In this document: positions 18,501 to 28,519 of the stretch, one piece after another | Numbering within the stretch: position 1 is the stretch's first letter | Layout: every line of letters starts with the position of its first letter | Assembly: GCA_905221605.1 (NCBI GenBank) | Contig: CAJNDS010002094.1 | Location: 124,001-188,000 of the forward strand | Origin: Symbiodinium natans | Lineage: Eukaryota > Sar > Dinophyceae > Suessiales > Symbiodiniaceae | Length of the DNA stretch: 64,000 bases | Direction: 5' to 3' | Position numbers and translations under genes: made by a program | Notes under the pieces: model-generated | The model's database searches: none | Told to the model about the DNA's origin: nothing | Seen by the model: only the letters and a program-made list of their open reading frames with translations

Positions 18501-20729
18501 AAGTAACTAAGTAACCTGTTCACTTCAGAGGAATCTCACTTCTTTGCCTTTCTACTCAGGATGCAGCCGCATCGACGTCACCAGCATTGGGCGACGTGCA
18601 ACCAAGTGTTTCTCCAACACCCAGAGGCTTCACCTTGAATCGCACTCGCGACTGAAGCGAAACAGTCTGTGCTCAAAATGTTCAACTCACGGCCTGCTGG
18701 TAGATGTTTCAGCCCCCCCCCCCCCCCAAACCGCGCCATCGCAGGGCTAAGTTAAACAGAGGACACATCCGGGAAAGAGTCAGAACCAAAGCTTTCCACA
18801 CTGGGAGTCATCATCTTGGCCAGTGACCTGTGGGACCTTTGCCCTGCCATCATCTGCCTTGCAAAACACTGCATTGCATTGCAAATGGAAGATGTCGGGG
18901 GCTGTCTGAATGTTGAATCACCAAAGTCACCGAACAGCCTCTTTCTGAAGCTCGTCCACGGCCTCACGGAGCTTCGTGGCATGTCTGCAGCTCAACCATG
19001 GTGTGGGCGCTGGCCTGCAACATGCCTGATGAGAACTGCACACTGCTCATGAAGGCAAGACCTTAGCGAAGACGAGTGCCAACGATCTTGTACTTGGAAT
19101 CGTTATGCTGCTCCAGAGCAGGGTCTGTCGACTTGGAAGCCTGGTCACTGGCGCTTGTCAGCAGCAAAGTTGTGCTGGATGGTGTCCACCAGGTGTTCCA
19201 CATCCACCTCAACCTTGAACCGTGCACAGCACCAGGGGTGCACTGGGGTGCACAGCTGTCCTGAAGACTGCCCACCTCGACATGAACATAGAGAGTGGTG
19301 ACGGTAGTTTGATCTGTCGGCACCTTGACATGCGACCATGAGCACTTCGCGAGCTTACGATTAGCTGCATACTAGCAGTTACTAGCAGCATGATCACATG
19401 TGAGTGGCTTCACACATTGTCAATTCAAAAAGAATTGCTGTGCCAACGACAACCAAAGCAACACATCTTGAAACTCGGACGACTTAGGACCTCACGATGC
19501 AGGAGTGACCTCCCGGGCTGCACAACAGGAATGGGCCAAGCTCGTAGAGTCGTAGAGCCGAAAGGTTCACCACACCCCCCCGCCCCACTGAAGCAGTCCT
19601 AAGAAGGGTGTTAAGGCTTTTAAGGCAGGTTTTGAGGAGCGCAACGAGTTCCAGCCAAGTGGCCGTAGTGGATGAGGAAATCCACTCCAAGGGCAGATGC
19701 CTGAATGCGGAGGAGAGGATGTCTGGGAGATCCAGGTCGGTGGCTCGTTCGGAAAGGCTAGAGAGATGAACGTCTTCACGCTATGGTCTGAGGTTCTGAA
19801 GTTTGGAAAAGACCAAGGTGGCACAAATTTCAGTGACAGTCTGGGGAGCAGTACGAACTTTTCATTTCGGAGCCAAGACATGCACAATGCGAGGAAGCTT
19901 CCATTGGCGCAGGTCTGCGCTGCAAGGACGCTTCTGCCCCCCTCTCCAAGCTCGATCCCCCTGTAACAATCCATGTGCCCAGCATTCACGCTCTGGAGTC
20001 TAGAACTCCTCTACAGTTCACCAGTAGCTTGCAGATCCGATGATAATGAGCTGCAGCTACAGTATAACGCTGTGATGTGCTGTGGCAGGGACCCCGAGGT
20101 CGTCAATGCAGCACGCACCGAACGTGACATCGCCGAAGATGGTGCTGCTCTCCACCTCAAAGCCCCCATTTGAGGAGTTCAGAGGGTCAAGGGCCAATGG
20201 CATCCAGCATTTCCAAGAAATCACCTGAGATCTGCCACGGTTGGGACGAAACGTGCAAAGATGTCTGCCAAGGCTGTGGCCTCAGTGATCGACCGAAGTG
20301 TGATGCCACTTGACACCGGGAGGGCCACAAAGGCAAAAGGGGCTGCAAAGTCTCCGGCCCAGCCCTGCAAGCCTTCTGGCAGCTGCAGGCCTCGAAAAGA
20401 TGAATTGCGCAGAGACGATGTCTCACGCCACTGGCACGATTGCCCCATGCGTGCCTACATGCCTTGCAGCGGCCCGCCGCAACTTCCAGACAGAGCGGTG
20501 AACCTCAGGCAAGCTCGTGGATAGCAGCTGTGGAGTTGGAGCGAGTTGAGTACGCCATGTGGTGCCTTCGTGTGGACTGTGCACATCACGAGCTCGCGGT
20601 GTAGATGATACGTACATAGTATGTGTTCTCACCCAGTGCCTCGAAATCGTGGGTCCGCGGGAGCTTCGTTGCGATGAAGGCGTTCAGCTCGGGGTTGTCT
20701 AGGATGTCTGCAGGAATGCGTCGGCTCGC
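15582..20729 (-). CDS. DPH1: DPH1, 2-(3-amino-3-carboxypropyl)histidine synthase subunit 1
   Basis: DPH1, with DPH2, uses an Fe-S cluster to move the aminocarboxypropyl group of SAM to a histidine of elongation factor 2, the first step of diphthamide synthesis. Traced exons: 20640-20729 ([12 protein letters not shown]), 20455-20503 ([14 protein letters not shown]), 20359-20390 ([10 protein letters not shown]), 20239-20280, 20087-20155 ([12 protein letters not shown]), 19664-19700, 19496-19509, 19276-19323, 19153-19213, 19015-19061, about 18939-18962, about 18565-18651 (GETLGCTSP), 18384-18439 ([13 protein letters not shown]), 18051-18101 (FFRYDPA), 17910-17985, 17751-17766, 17603-17668 ([14 protein letters not shown]), 17468-17525, 17274-17351 ([14 protein letters not shown]), 17153-17186 ([11 protein letters not shown]), 15582-15668 (VYPMDYY, stop TGA). 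All three cluster cysteines (GACC, GCTSP, ACPR) are kept. The first exon, upstream of 20729, is unclear; ATGs near 20988 are candidates. The 18633-18962 junction is ambiguous. Confidence 0.88.
16003..16980 (-). CDS. Carbonyl-reductase-type short-chain dehydrogenase (SDR), nested
   Basis: An NAD(P)H-dependent SDR closest in layout to carbonyl reductase 1 (CBR1). ATG 16980 opens [20 protein letters not shown], the TGxxxGxG cofactor loop. NNAG follows at residue 92-95, then a Ser region ([11 protein letters not shown]), and YxxxK appears in [22 protein letters not shown] and [10 protein letters not shown] match the CBR1 tail. The ORF is broken by an in-frame TAG at 16501-16503, which lies inside a 108-bp GA-AG intron (16402-16509). 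After removal [13 protein letters not shown] matches the family spacing. A 51-bp insert, MATGRG[[16 protein letters not shown]], may be a second intron (16115-16165, GA donor). It lies in the last DPH1 intron, same strand. A relic-leader motif precedes it by 62 bp. Confidence 0.85.
16402..16509 (-). other. 108-bp GA-AG intron in the SDR gene
   Basis: Donor CTTAAG|GAACC and acceptor TTTAAG|GAACG. The flanks share the direct repeat TTAAGGAAC. The intron carries an in-frame TAG and a perfect 8-bp hairpin (GGCTGTTT/AAACAGCC, 16434-16451). Direct-repeat ends fit insertion of an introner-type element. Confidence 0.75.
17042..17055 (-). other. Relic spliced-leader-like motif
   Basis: The minus strand reads CATTTTTGCTCAAG, 13 of 14 identical to the 3' end of the conserved dinoflagellate spliced leader (CATTTTGGCTCAAG). 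It lies 62 bp upstream of the SDR ATG in the right orientation. The 5' part of the leader is not preserved. Confidence 0.6.
17751..17766 (-). CDS. DPH1: DPH1 16-nt microexon
   Basis: Encodes VGLVL plus one base. Joined to REAQL upstream and GTLGRQGS downstream it restores the family pattern W/VGLILGTLGRQG exactly. Flanking introns of 143 and 82 bp both use GT-AG. Confidence 0.75.
19496..19509 (-). CDS. DPH1: DPH1 14-nt microexon
   Basis: GTCACTCCTGCATC supplies HSCI of the conserved HYGHSC(I/L)VP segment. It completes the Gly codon left by the exon ending at 19664 (HYG) and leads into the exon starting at 19323 (VPTDQTTV). Its left intron has a GC donor and the right one GTGAGG. Without it the strongly conserved Ser-Cys is missing. 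Confidence 0.75.
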
Positions 20730-21056
20730 CTCACTTGGCAAGCAAACGTTAGAACATAGTCGTATAGCCCTTACATTCCAGCCCAAAGAACGCGTAGGCT
20801 ACCAAAAGGGGCATGACTTAATGTTAAGCACTTCGTCAATCTCTCGAAACCAAAGGCCGAGCACCTGACAAACACCCAGCCCCTGGGGAGCCGGCGCTTG
20901 TCCTCGATCTGAACGGGGAGGCCACTGCCACAGGCTCCGGCTCTGCATGCACTTCTCGCCTGTGCCGCGCAGAGCGCAGGTCTTCCATGGTCTTCCATGG
21001 TAATCTAGGTTTTCCGTTCCTATTAGCGACGGCACTGCTGAAGGGAACTCACTGGT

Positions 21057-21682
21057 TCAGAAAAATAAGGGGCTCGGCGGAGAGCTGATACCCAACAATG
21101 CGGGGCTGTACTTCTTAAAAGTGGGGGCCTCAATTTTAAGAAACCCAGGGAACCCTGACATGGAAAATATCGGATTAAATATCGCTCTCGTATCCAGCGC
21201 TGTCGCTGCATCCTTGCTCACACCAGCTTCTACGGCTAAGGATCCCGCTGCTCGCTGAGAGTTGGCACATCCGGTGTAGCTTTTCGGACTTCGGGTGTGA
21301 GCGACACGCTCACGCAACCGGCCTGTCATGTGTCAACGACTTCATCCAAGCTAACTGCAGAACGCTAACATCAAGCTAACTGCAGGCTTGGCAGAGGTGC
21401 CTGGCTCTCGACTGCGCTGCCAGCTAGAAGGTCCCAAACTTCTTCCTCTTCGTCACCTGCCGTAACTGGCCCTACACGACACGACGCGCGTGGGGTCAGC
21501 ATGCTTGACAAAACTTTTCCAACACGGTCATGCCAGCTAGCCAACCTAGTGGTGCCATGATGCAGACTGACAGAAAGATGCATCGCTGACATCTGCTCGT
21601 TTGTCAACTTCGTGCTGACGGCAAGGTCGTGTGCCGGTGAAGTAGAATCGTTTACGTGCAATGCCGGGGCTGTTGCGATCAA
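21057..21682 (-). CDS. Unidentified coding segments
   Basis: Segment 21371-21682 includes STKLTNEQMSAMHLSVSLHH and ends in an acidic DEEEEVWDLLAG stretch. Segment 21057-21329 contains EAGVSKDAATALDTRAIFN. Both are minus strand. They lie upstream of DPH1 and may be the 3' end of the neighbouring gene. No family recognised. Confidence 0.3.
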
Positions 21683-21923
21683 CTTCGGATATGTTCATAG
21701 CTTGACCCCATCACAAAGCGCGAGGTTCACAAGACTCACTGTCCGATCAGCAAGCTCCACAGGCGCTACCCCCGCTTTTCGTTCGCTTCTGGTTCTGAAT
21801 TCGACTAACATGGGGTCCGAGACAGCTGAGCATTGCAATTACTTGCTTGTCACAACTTGACACATGCCAGTATTACAAAGCTGAAGCTAAGCGACCATAA
21901 AGAAGCGAAGGCAAGCACAACAC

Positions 21924-23292
21924 CTAAACTTCGTAGCTGCCAATGATTGCCAATGCCAGCCTCTGCGCAAGCACTTTGTGCAGAGCAGACGAGTGGTTGG
22001 GGCGAATCATGGTCCTCGGGTCCTTCAGACGCAAGGACGCAACAAAGAAAGAAGCGGTCACTGTCTTCGGCAGTCTGCGAAGACTGAGAGCCTCAGCACC
22101 ATCATGCAGGATTGAGAGGCTCAGTGCAGCGAGATGAGGTGATTGCGCACATGTGTCAGTCACAAACCATCTCCAGCCACCGGGTCTATGACTATGTGAC
22201 TGACAGCCATCGGCTATCGAAAGTAGGCGGCATCTTCGTCGCCTGATCAAGGCATGAGAGCATGCATTCGGGCACAACAGAACTCCCTGCGTGCTGAGTG
22301 CCCCACTCCAGTGCACGCGAATGTGCATGTGCGATCCAAAGCGGGAAGGCTGCTCAACCTTGAGTTTGCAATGGATCTGAAAGCACAGAAGGCACCCATC
22401 CTTGATCAATTGCTTGCTGCTTTGCTTCATACTTCATCAGCGCATCCTTGAGCCAAGTCAGCCCCACACCCATTGAGTCGGCGCTTGGGCTTTGCACCTG
22501 CGCCACATTGCACCAAGAAATTCAACGGCTACGGCTCAATAGGTCACCACGTGTTAGGTGCGCACCACTCAATCTTTCGGAAGCCGATGCTGGTCAACTT
22601 CCTGTCTTCTGCCATCAGCTTTGCCTGGCATGTTTGTCAAGATTCAAGTTGAGTCGCGAGAGAGGCCAAGCAATGCCAAATGCATGCCGATCCTAGTGAT
22701 GCACTTTATGCACTGGTCTGCGAAATGTGATCACGAGGGATATCACTTGAACTGCGCACAACATTTTGAGACACCGGCGATGATCGCCAGAACGTCATCC
22801 ATGTCCTCATCGCTACCGGCAATCCCGGCAGGAACGACGGTGCCCCAAGTCCTGGCACGGAACTGTTGCAGATGCTGGGCGCATCTCACGAGGTTGGGAG
22901 CTGCTCCGCTTTGACATGCTTGCTTAGGTCCGGGCAGCTGCCGGCGCCCAAGCTCATGGGCTGTTCCACACGCCGCTTTCAGATCTGCCAGGAGGCTCAC
23001 GGCCAGAACCTGTGCGCATTCAGCATGGAGCTCGAGTCTTGAGTGCTGACAGCTGCCTGACAGCTGTCAAAAGTGCCTGGAGATTCTCTGCCCTTTGGGA
23101 TGCTTTACGTTCTGCCAGGGTTACGACCTCGGCCGAATTTATCAATGAGGAGGGGGGGCATGTAGGCAGACAATGGAGACAATGGAGGCAATGGAACTCC
23201 TTTTGAAGCTGAGATTGGGGCCATGTTGACAACCGCTTCGAGGCCTGGACATAATGGACTACAGAAAGCGTTAACTCGTCAATCTCAGCCAT
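21924..23292 (-). CDS. Unidentified multi-exon gene
   Basis: ATG 23292 starts MAEIDELTLSVVHYVQASKR. Later stretches are VVTLAERKASQRAENLQ (about 23085-23140), LLADLKAACGTAHELGRR (about 22940-22995), RARTWGTVVPAGIAGSDEDM (about 22790-22860), LTWLKDALMKYEAKQQAIDQ (about 22395-22455), and a final segment ending RLALAIIGSYEV before TAG at 21924. All are minus strand, in changing frames separated by AG acceptors. Reading them as one gene is inference. No domain recognised. Confidence 0.4.
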
Positions 23293-23755
23293 GGCAGGCT
23301 AGTTGTGCCTGTTCCCAAACCAGCCCTATACTTCCCTTATACACAACCCTGAGTTGTTTCCTGAGGAGGATCTTTAGATAAACCCCCTACATACCCCTAC
23401 ATATCACAAGTTTTGAATAAACACAACAACATGACACTCACCGAGCACTGTACCGTGGCCAGGAGAGCGTCGCTCGCAGAAATCTAGCTCCGTCGGTATA
23501 CAAACTGCAAACCGCAACACGAAGTCCGAAGGGGTTATCAGGGGTGTTTATCAGGCTGGGCAACCTGGGGTACACAGTGATCGCTGCCGTTGTCGCATTG
23601 TCGCATCTCGTGTATGTCATCTATGCGAAGCCGAAGATGGCAGCAGCATGCACCATGCTCAGGCACCTCAGGCACCTGGACTCACCTCCTACGTCCTGCC
23701 CCCTACATGCTTGGAATATTTTGGAATTGAATGCTCTGGGATCCGTGTTGACGGA

Positions 23756-24028
23756 CTAGCACCTAAACATCAAGAAGCCCAGTACTCTGCGAGCCTCTTC
23801 TGAAACAGCAAACAGAAGCATTTCCGAGAGCCGTTCTAGAAGTTCTACAGTTCCACAGCTGGAAGTCAGCGCAAATGTTCGACTCGATGACTTCGCAAAG
23901 CTCAGCACGACGAACACCCTAAGCTTCCAGCTTCCATGCTCAACCCCGAGTTCAACGAGCTCAACCCTTGGGAGCTGCTTCTGAAAATGTGCCCCTGCCA
24001 CAACTTCGGAATGCCTCACTTTCCGCAT
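23756..24028 (-). CDS. Unidentified small ORF or terminal exon
   Basis: ATG 24028 begins MRKVRHSEVVAGAHFQKQLP; further on it reads KLRVFVVLSFAKSSSRTFAL and ends RRVLGFLMFRC before TAG. Composition is protein-like throughout, with alternating hydrophobic residues. It lies between the UBA gene and the gene starting at 23292. No family recognised. Confidence 0.4.
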   Translation of the reverse strand: MRKVRHSEVVAGAHFQKQLPRVELVELGVEHGSWKLRVFVVLSFAKSSSRTFALTSSCGTVELLERLSEMLLFAVSEEARRVLGFLMFRC

Positions 24029-24196
24029 AGGTCCGCCCTTCTTGCTCGCGCGGCTTTCTTAGTCTAGGGATAGTGGGCATGTCAGATGCCAGCCCAATTC
24101 GAGCTGCAACTATGCAACATTCTCAGATTCTGATCACCTTAATATGTTTCACTAAGAAGCACCAGGTCCAACGTGTTGACGTGATTGTAGGGGACA

Positions 24197-24550
24197 TTGA
24201 CAGCCATGCCCAGGCTGGTGCGAGCCCTGGGTTTTTGTGCCTTCGAAAGATTTCCAAAGCTTTGTTTGCGCTACAAGCAGACGAGCTTATGTGAGTTGTC
24301 TGAATCCTTCTTAATCTCCTGTGAAAAACCAGAGCTCTGTGGTGACACGATCGCGTGCTCGCAAAGCTCGCACCTACAATTGCTGAAGCTCTGCAAGCAC
24401 AGACTGCCTAAGTTCGGATACTCCTCGAAGCTGGCAAGTGAATTCGAGGAAAACTTCACTGGCGATAGGAAGCTCCAAGAGGAGTTTGGAACTGCTTCGC
24501 GGTATGATCAAAGATCAAATCATGTCGACAGGTCTGTTGAGCACGACTAG
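24197..24550 (+). CDS. Doubtful ORF
   Basis: A plus-strand frame with SLCELSESFLISCEKPELCG and KLASEFEENFTGDRKLQEEF, while the opposite strand also reads plausibly (24271-24459). Since all identified genes run on the minus strand, I regard this as uncertain. Confidence 0.2.
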   Translation: MTAMPRLVRALGFCAFERFPKLCLRYKQTSLCELSESFLISCEKPELCGDTIACSQSSHLQLLKLCKHRLPKFGYSSKLASEFEENFTGDRKLQEEFGTASRYDQRSNHVDRSVEHD

Positions 24551-24594
24551 CGACTTGAGTTCACCATCTTCACCCCTCAGAACGACATGAAACC

Positions 24595-25366
24595 TTACAT
24601 GCTTTCCAGGAGGGAGTTCAAAGCCTTGGCAAGCACTGCCCATGAATGACTCCATGTATCTCCACATGACTCCATGTCACAAATCTGGGCTTTAATGACG
24701 AATCCTTTATGCAAGGTCTGCAAGGTCCCGGCAGTGGTCTCGTCGTAGCCATGCTTCTCAAGAGCGGACCTTCAGAGAACTTCACAAATCCGTGCAGCAT
24801 CCCAGGCGCGGTGTTTTTGAGGCTTGCGGCTCAGGTTCACTGAGGTCTCTGCTTGGCCTGCTCCTGCGTAAATCCCATGTCGACGATCTTCTGCACCTGC
24901 AAGGAGCCAAGGGCTGCAAATGTGTAACCGGGTCTGTCTTGTCACCGGCCACTGCCTTCTCATCATTGGAAGACTTCTGCTCGCAGGCGAACGTCTCCGT
25001 CCAGTATTTGGCAGTCTGTCCAAAGCCCCATGTGCCGCTCCCGCCCGGTCCCAGCTCGCATGCTCTGCTTGACATGCATTAACACGCCTGCCTGCACAAA
25101 AAGTTCTCGGTTGTGCTTGTACATCTCTGCAACCTGACGCTGCTTCGCACAGTTTGTGATTGGCACTTGCCTGACACGTGAATGAGCCTGCGCCTACGCC
25201 TACGTTACCTGCGTTTGGCCTTGTCCAAAAGTTGCTTGGGGATCCCAATGCCAATATCCAAAGCTTGTGGCCTCTGCGTCTTGAGGGTCATCCGGCTCCG
25301 GAGAAGAAAGCAATGCCTCACAGACTCACGGACACACGCAACTCGTGGTCGTAGCCGCTTCGACAT
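24595..25366 (-). CDS. UBA-domain protein
   Basis: Five exons join in phase to about 184 residues. Exon 25209-25366 starts MSKRLRPRVACVRESV; exon 25092-25170 has NCAKQRQVAEMYKHNREL; exon 24956-25054 has GTWGFGQTAKYWTETFACEQ. Exon 24853-24896 encodes VQKIVDMGFTQEQA and exon 24595-24769 continues SALEKHGYDETTAGTLQTL, together a UBA fold with the MGF loop, DETTA turn and third helix. UBA domains bind ubiquitin, so the protein probably acts in ubiquitin-linked traffic or degradation; the N-terminal 100 residues are unassigned. Three of its four introns use GC donors (after 25092, 24956, 24853), and one is only 59 bp. The end may lie earlier if the last exon has another intron. Confidence 0.65.
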
Positions 25367-25444
25367 ATTACTGCAAGAGCGACAGAAGCACTTACGCCGC
25401 GAGCACAACTCCAGACAAATCAGTTCACAAGAACAGCGCCTGAA

Positions 25445-26160
25445 TTGATAACAGCGCTGTTCGAATTGTCAGTGCAGGGCTCCACTCCTGCAAGGCTTGT
25501 CATAGCTGACAACACGCCAGCAAGCGAGCTGCTTCAAGCTACAGCCATGGCACAAACCTCACTGCATGAACATGCACTAGTTTCGACATGTACAGCTGGC
25601 CAGCTGGCGAACTGGCTATTCGATGCACTTCCGCAAAGGCCTTGCCAAGCACGTCGAGGCAAATGGCCCCAGTCTGCCAAAGGAGTTGGACGAGTTAACT
25701 TCCACATTCCACTCCCCAGTGCATGCACAAAGTGTCCATGACATGCATTGCGTGCGACTCGGATTCCTTTTCTTGCGTGGTTGCCACTTTGTGGCAGCGA
25801 CAGCAAGTCCTATTGACTTTGGCTTAATCGATCACAAGTCAACGAATAAATGTGCCTCGCACAGAAGGCACGCGTTAAATGTCCTACCCTGGCAACGGCA
25901 AGCCACAAGGCCAGGGAAGCGTGACCTGCTGCTCATTGCTGCTCTTGTCTCGGGCCCAAAGTCAGAAAGTTGGAGTTTCCCGCGAGACTTCCCGCTGGTC
26001 CAATCACACCTAAGGGCAGAACTCATGGTCAACCAGCAGAGGCAAGACCGTGCACTTGCAAAGCTCACGACCACCTGTCCATCGAAAAGAAGACGCGGAG
26101 AAAGCTCCACCTGCCAACATCTGCCAACATCTGCCAGCATCTGCCAGCATCTGCCAGCAG
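25445..26160. other. Ambiguous coding potential
   Basis: Both strands give protein-like stretches: on plus LVIADNTPASELLQATAMAQ and FRKGLAKHVEANGPSLPKEL, on minus GKLQLSDFGPETRAAMSSRS. I could not decide. It lies downstream of the last phosphoesterase exon found and upstream of the UBA gene. Confidence 0.2.
26107..26160. repeat. 11-bp tandem array (CATCTGCCAGC)
   Basis: Four to five copies of an 11-bp unit with A/G variation, just beside the last recognised phosphoesterase exon. Confidence 0.85.
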
Positions 26161-28517
26161 TGTCTTCGTGATTCCCCGCGAAGCCCACGAAGCAGCAGGG
26201 ACTGGCCACTGGCCAGGGACTTCCGCACCTCGCTGTCCTCCAACAAGCCCACAGCTTGGTTTACGAAGGCGACGCCACCGTGAACCTGCTCAGAATGGAA
26301 CTTTGTACACTCTTTGTACTGTAGACAGTTGTAGGACCTTTTGTAGGACATTTGTAGACACTCGCAGGCCCGGCTTCCAGCTCCAAGTCTGATAAGACTC
26401 AACAGAACCTTACATGGTCAACTGGAGCGGCCGAACCTGAGATGTTCGGATGGAGGAATGGCCATACGCCTGCCGAAGCTTCTGAAGCCATGACAACAGC
26501 CCTACCTCAAGCAGTCAGCGCTGGGGAGCTGGCGTGAGCAGCACTTCGCACGCGTCGCAACTGGTCCTTCGAACGCAAAGTGGACTTGAGGTGCACTTAA
26601 AAATGCAAACAAAAGACCAAGCAGCCTCGATCTCTTCACAGCCCATAGCTTGAGCCTGCTTGCCTGGCAGACATCTGGATCTACGCAGCAATGCAAATGG
26701 TCGTCTGTTTTGTCTTCCTTTTTAAGGGCATGCCTTGGAGATGTTCTGGGAAAGAGCTCACAATAGCTCACAAAAAGCGCGTAGATTGCCAACGAGAAAA
26801 ACTGCTGAATCATAACACATACGTATTGGAGCACTGACGGGAAACGCTCCAATGGCAATTGCTAGTGGCAACTCCTCATTGCCAGTACAAACAAAGCGAT
26901 ACCTGCAAGTTGAATGAAAATGAGAACAGCGAGAGCAGTAGGCGTGGGCCACAGCAGCCCAAATGAAGCGATGTATTTCATTCTTGTACGCTGCTTTGTA
27001 CGCTTGCCTGGCTACTGCCGGGCTGCTTCAAACGCCCTGGCGGGTTCATCGTGTTTAAGATTCTCGGGACGCCGCCTTGCTGGACGGTTCGTTTAATCTT
27101 TCTCCTAGAGAAAAATTACCCCACTCCCCACCACCAGCGAAATCCGGAAAATACCGAGACACCCTGTCCGCGCAACTGCTTCAGAAATCATGCTACTGCT
27201 CTGCTGGCTCGCTGATTAAGGCGGATGGATGCATGACCAAATTCCAGCTGGACACCTTGTCCGTCGAAAGGCAGCGTAGTCAGTGGGACGAAATGGGAGA
27301 ATGTCAGGACCTCGGCGTCAGCGACCCATCTAAGCCTCTGCCTATGTGAGTACGCCGCAGACGCATAGCACTTGGATCTCGGCAGTGCCGGGTAAAGGCC
27401 CTGCAAGGAAGGCCTTTGCAGATTCAGCTGAATTCGAGCATGCTCTTCATAGGCCAATGGAACTCGACAGATTGGGCTACTCGGGCTCAGAACCTCATTC
27501 AGCTTCAGCATCCACCTGTAACATGCAAGGTGCAAAGATGTGCACCATGCTGGAACGCTACAGCTGTCCAGGACTCAGGTGCGGACTTCCACAGCTGGTT
27601 GGGATCGAGCGGCCAAACCTGTTATCAGATGTTCATAACCCTGATTCATGAAAGGCAAGAGCTTCAAATCTGCCGCATTGTGAGGCGCTGGCACACTGAG
27701 AATCGAAGCCGTGGTTGGGATCTGGACCTGAATAGAGAACGCAGATTGACATATGCAACCCTCTGCACAGGTATCTACTTCGACCACTGCCTCCAAGAAG
27801 GAAAACGCCTGAGTCTGCAGCGGCTTTTCTTGTCAAACTCAGCATTGTACCAGGAGTAGAGCGGCACCACATAGACGTCCTGCTCCATATTCAGTGGTGT
27901 CAATGCGCTTCATGCTGCGGGGCAAACTCTCCTGGCAGACGGCTGCAGGAAACATGTCCACCTTGGCATGGCCACTGCTGGTAGCAGCCGTGAGAAGAGG
28001 AGCGGCTACAGGTAATCATGCGGCGAATCTGGGTGCAGCACCCCAATTTGGTCACACGCCCCCAACAAGCCCAGCAACTTGGCAATGGAATCCGGGAATC
28101 GAGCCGTTCGCACCTAAAGCTGTGGGGCTGCTGCGCCGATCTTCGCAGATTCCTCCCTTTTTGTGCTCAGCCCCTTATGTCCTGCCTCGCTCGCGTTGAG
28201 AGCAAGATCTCGGTTGCCCGGCACATAGAAAAGACGGCGGAACTTCGACCTTAGAACCTTAGACATCACTGAATCACGGAACTTGCGGAGGGGTCCATGA
28301 TGGTCCATGTGCTCGCACACATGGTGCCTTCAGTCCCCGGATGATGCTTTGTAGCGTTTCGGCCTCGGCGAGCGAACGCTTGTTGCAGCGCTTTGCAGCA
28401 GGGGGCTTCAAGCCTAACGTGTAAAACTAACTTACAGTTCTTCATCCATTGCTGCGACACTTTCAAACATCGACTGGGCCCCTGTGCAACATTGCCAGCA
28501 ACGATCAGGACGTCGTC
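26160..28517 (-). CDS. Calcineurin-like metallophosphoesterase, metal-site residues altered
   Basis: Exons recognised by family order: from 28517 (DDVLIVAGNVAQ), 28328-28363 (AETLQSIIRGLK), 28195-28257 (FRRLFYVPGNRDLALN), from 28113 (FPDSIAKLLGLLGACDQIGV), from 27879 (DVYVVPLYSWYNAEFDK), 27256-27310 (VLTFSHFVPLTTLPFDGQ), 26437-26469 (AYGHSSIRTSQ), from 26285 (VHGGVAFVNQAVG). This is the order of plant and algal phosphoesterases with a TFSHFVPR signature. Relative to that family GDxx(D) is GNVAQ, GNHD is GNRD and GHxH is GHSS, so metal binding is probably impaired. Two introns are GC-AG. The N-terminal DxH exon was not found, nor were exons between 27256 and 26470. It may be a pseudoenzyme or a decaying copy. 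Confidence 0.7.
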
Positions 28518-28519
28518 CT

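Noticed and set aside
22451..22460. CTTGAGCCAA, a possible second relic spliced leader
   Set aside because: The match stops after 10 bases, and the minus strand reads straight through it as a protein-like exon (TWLKDALMKYEAK).
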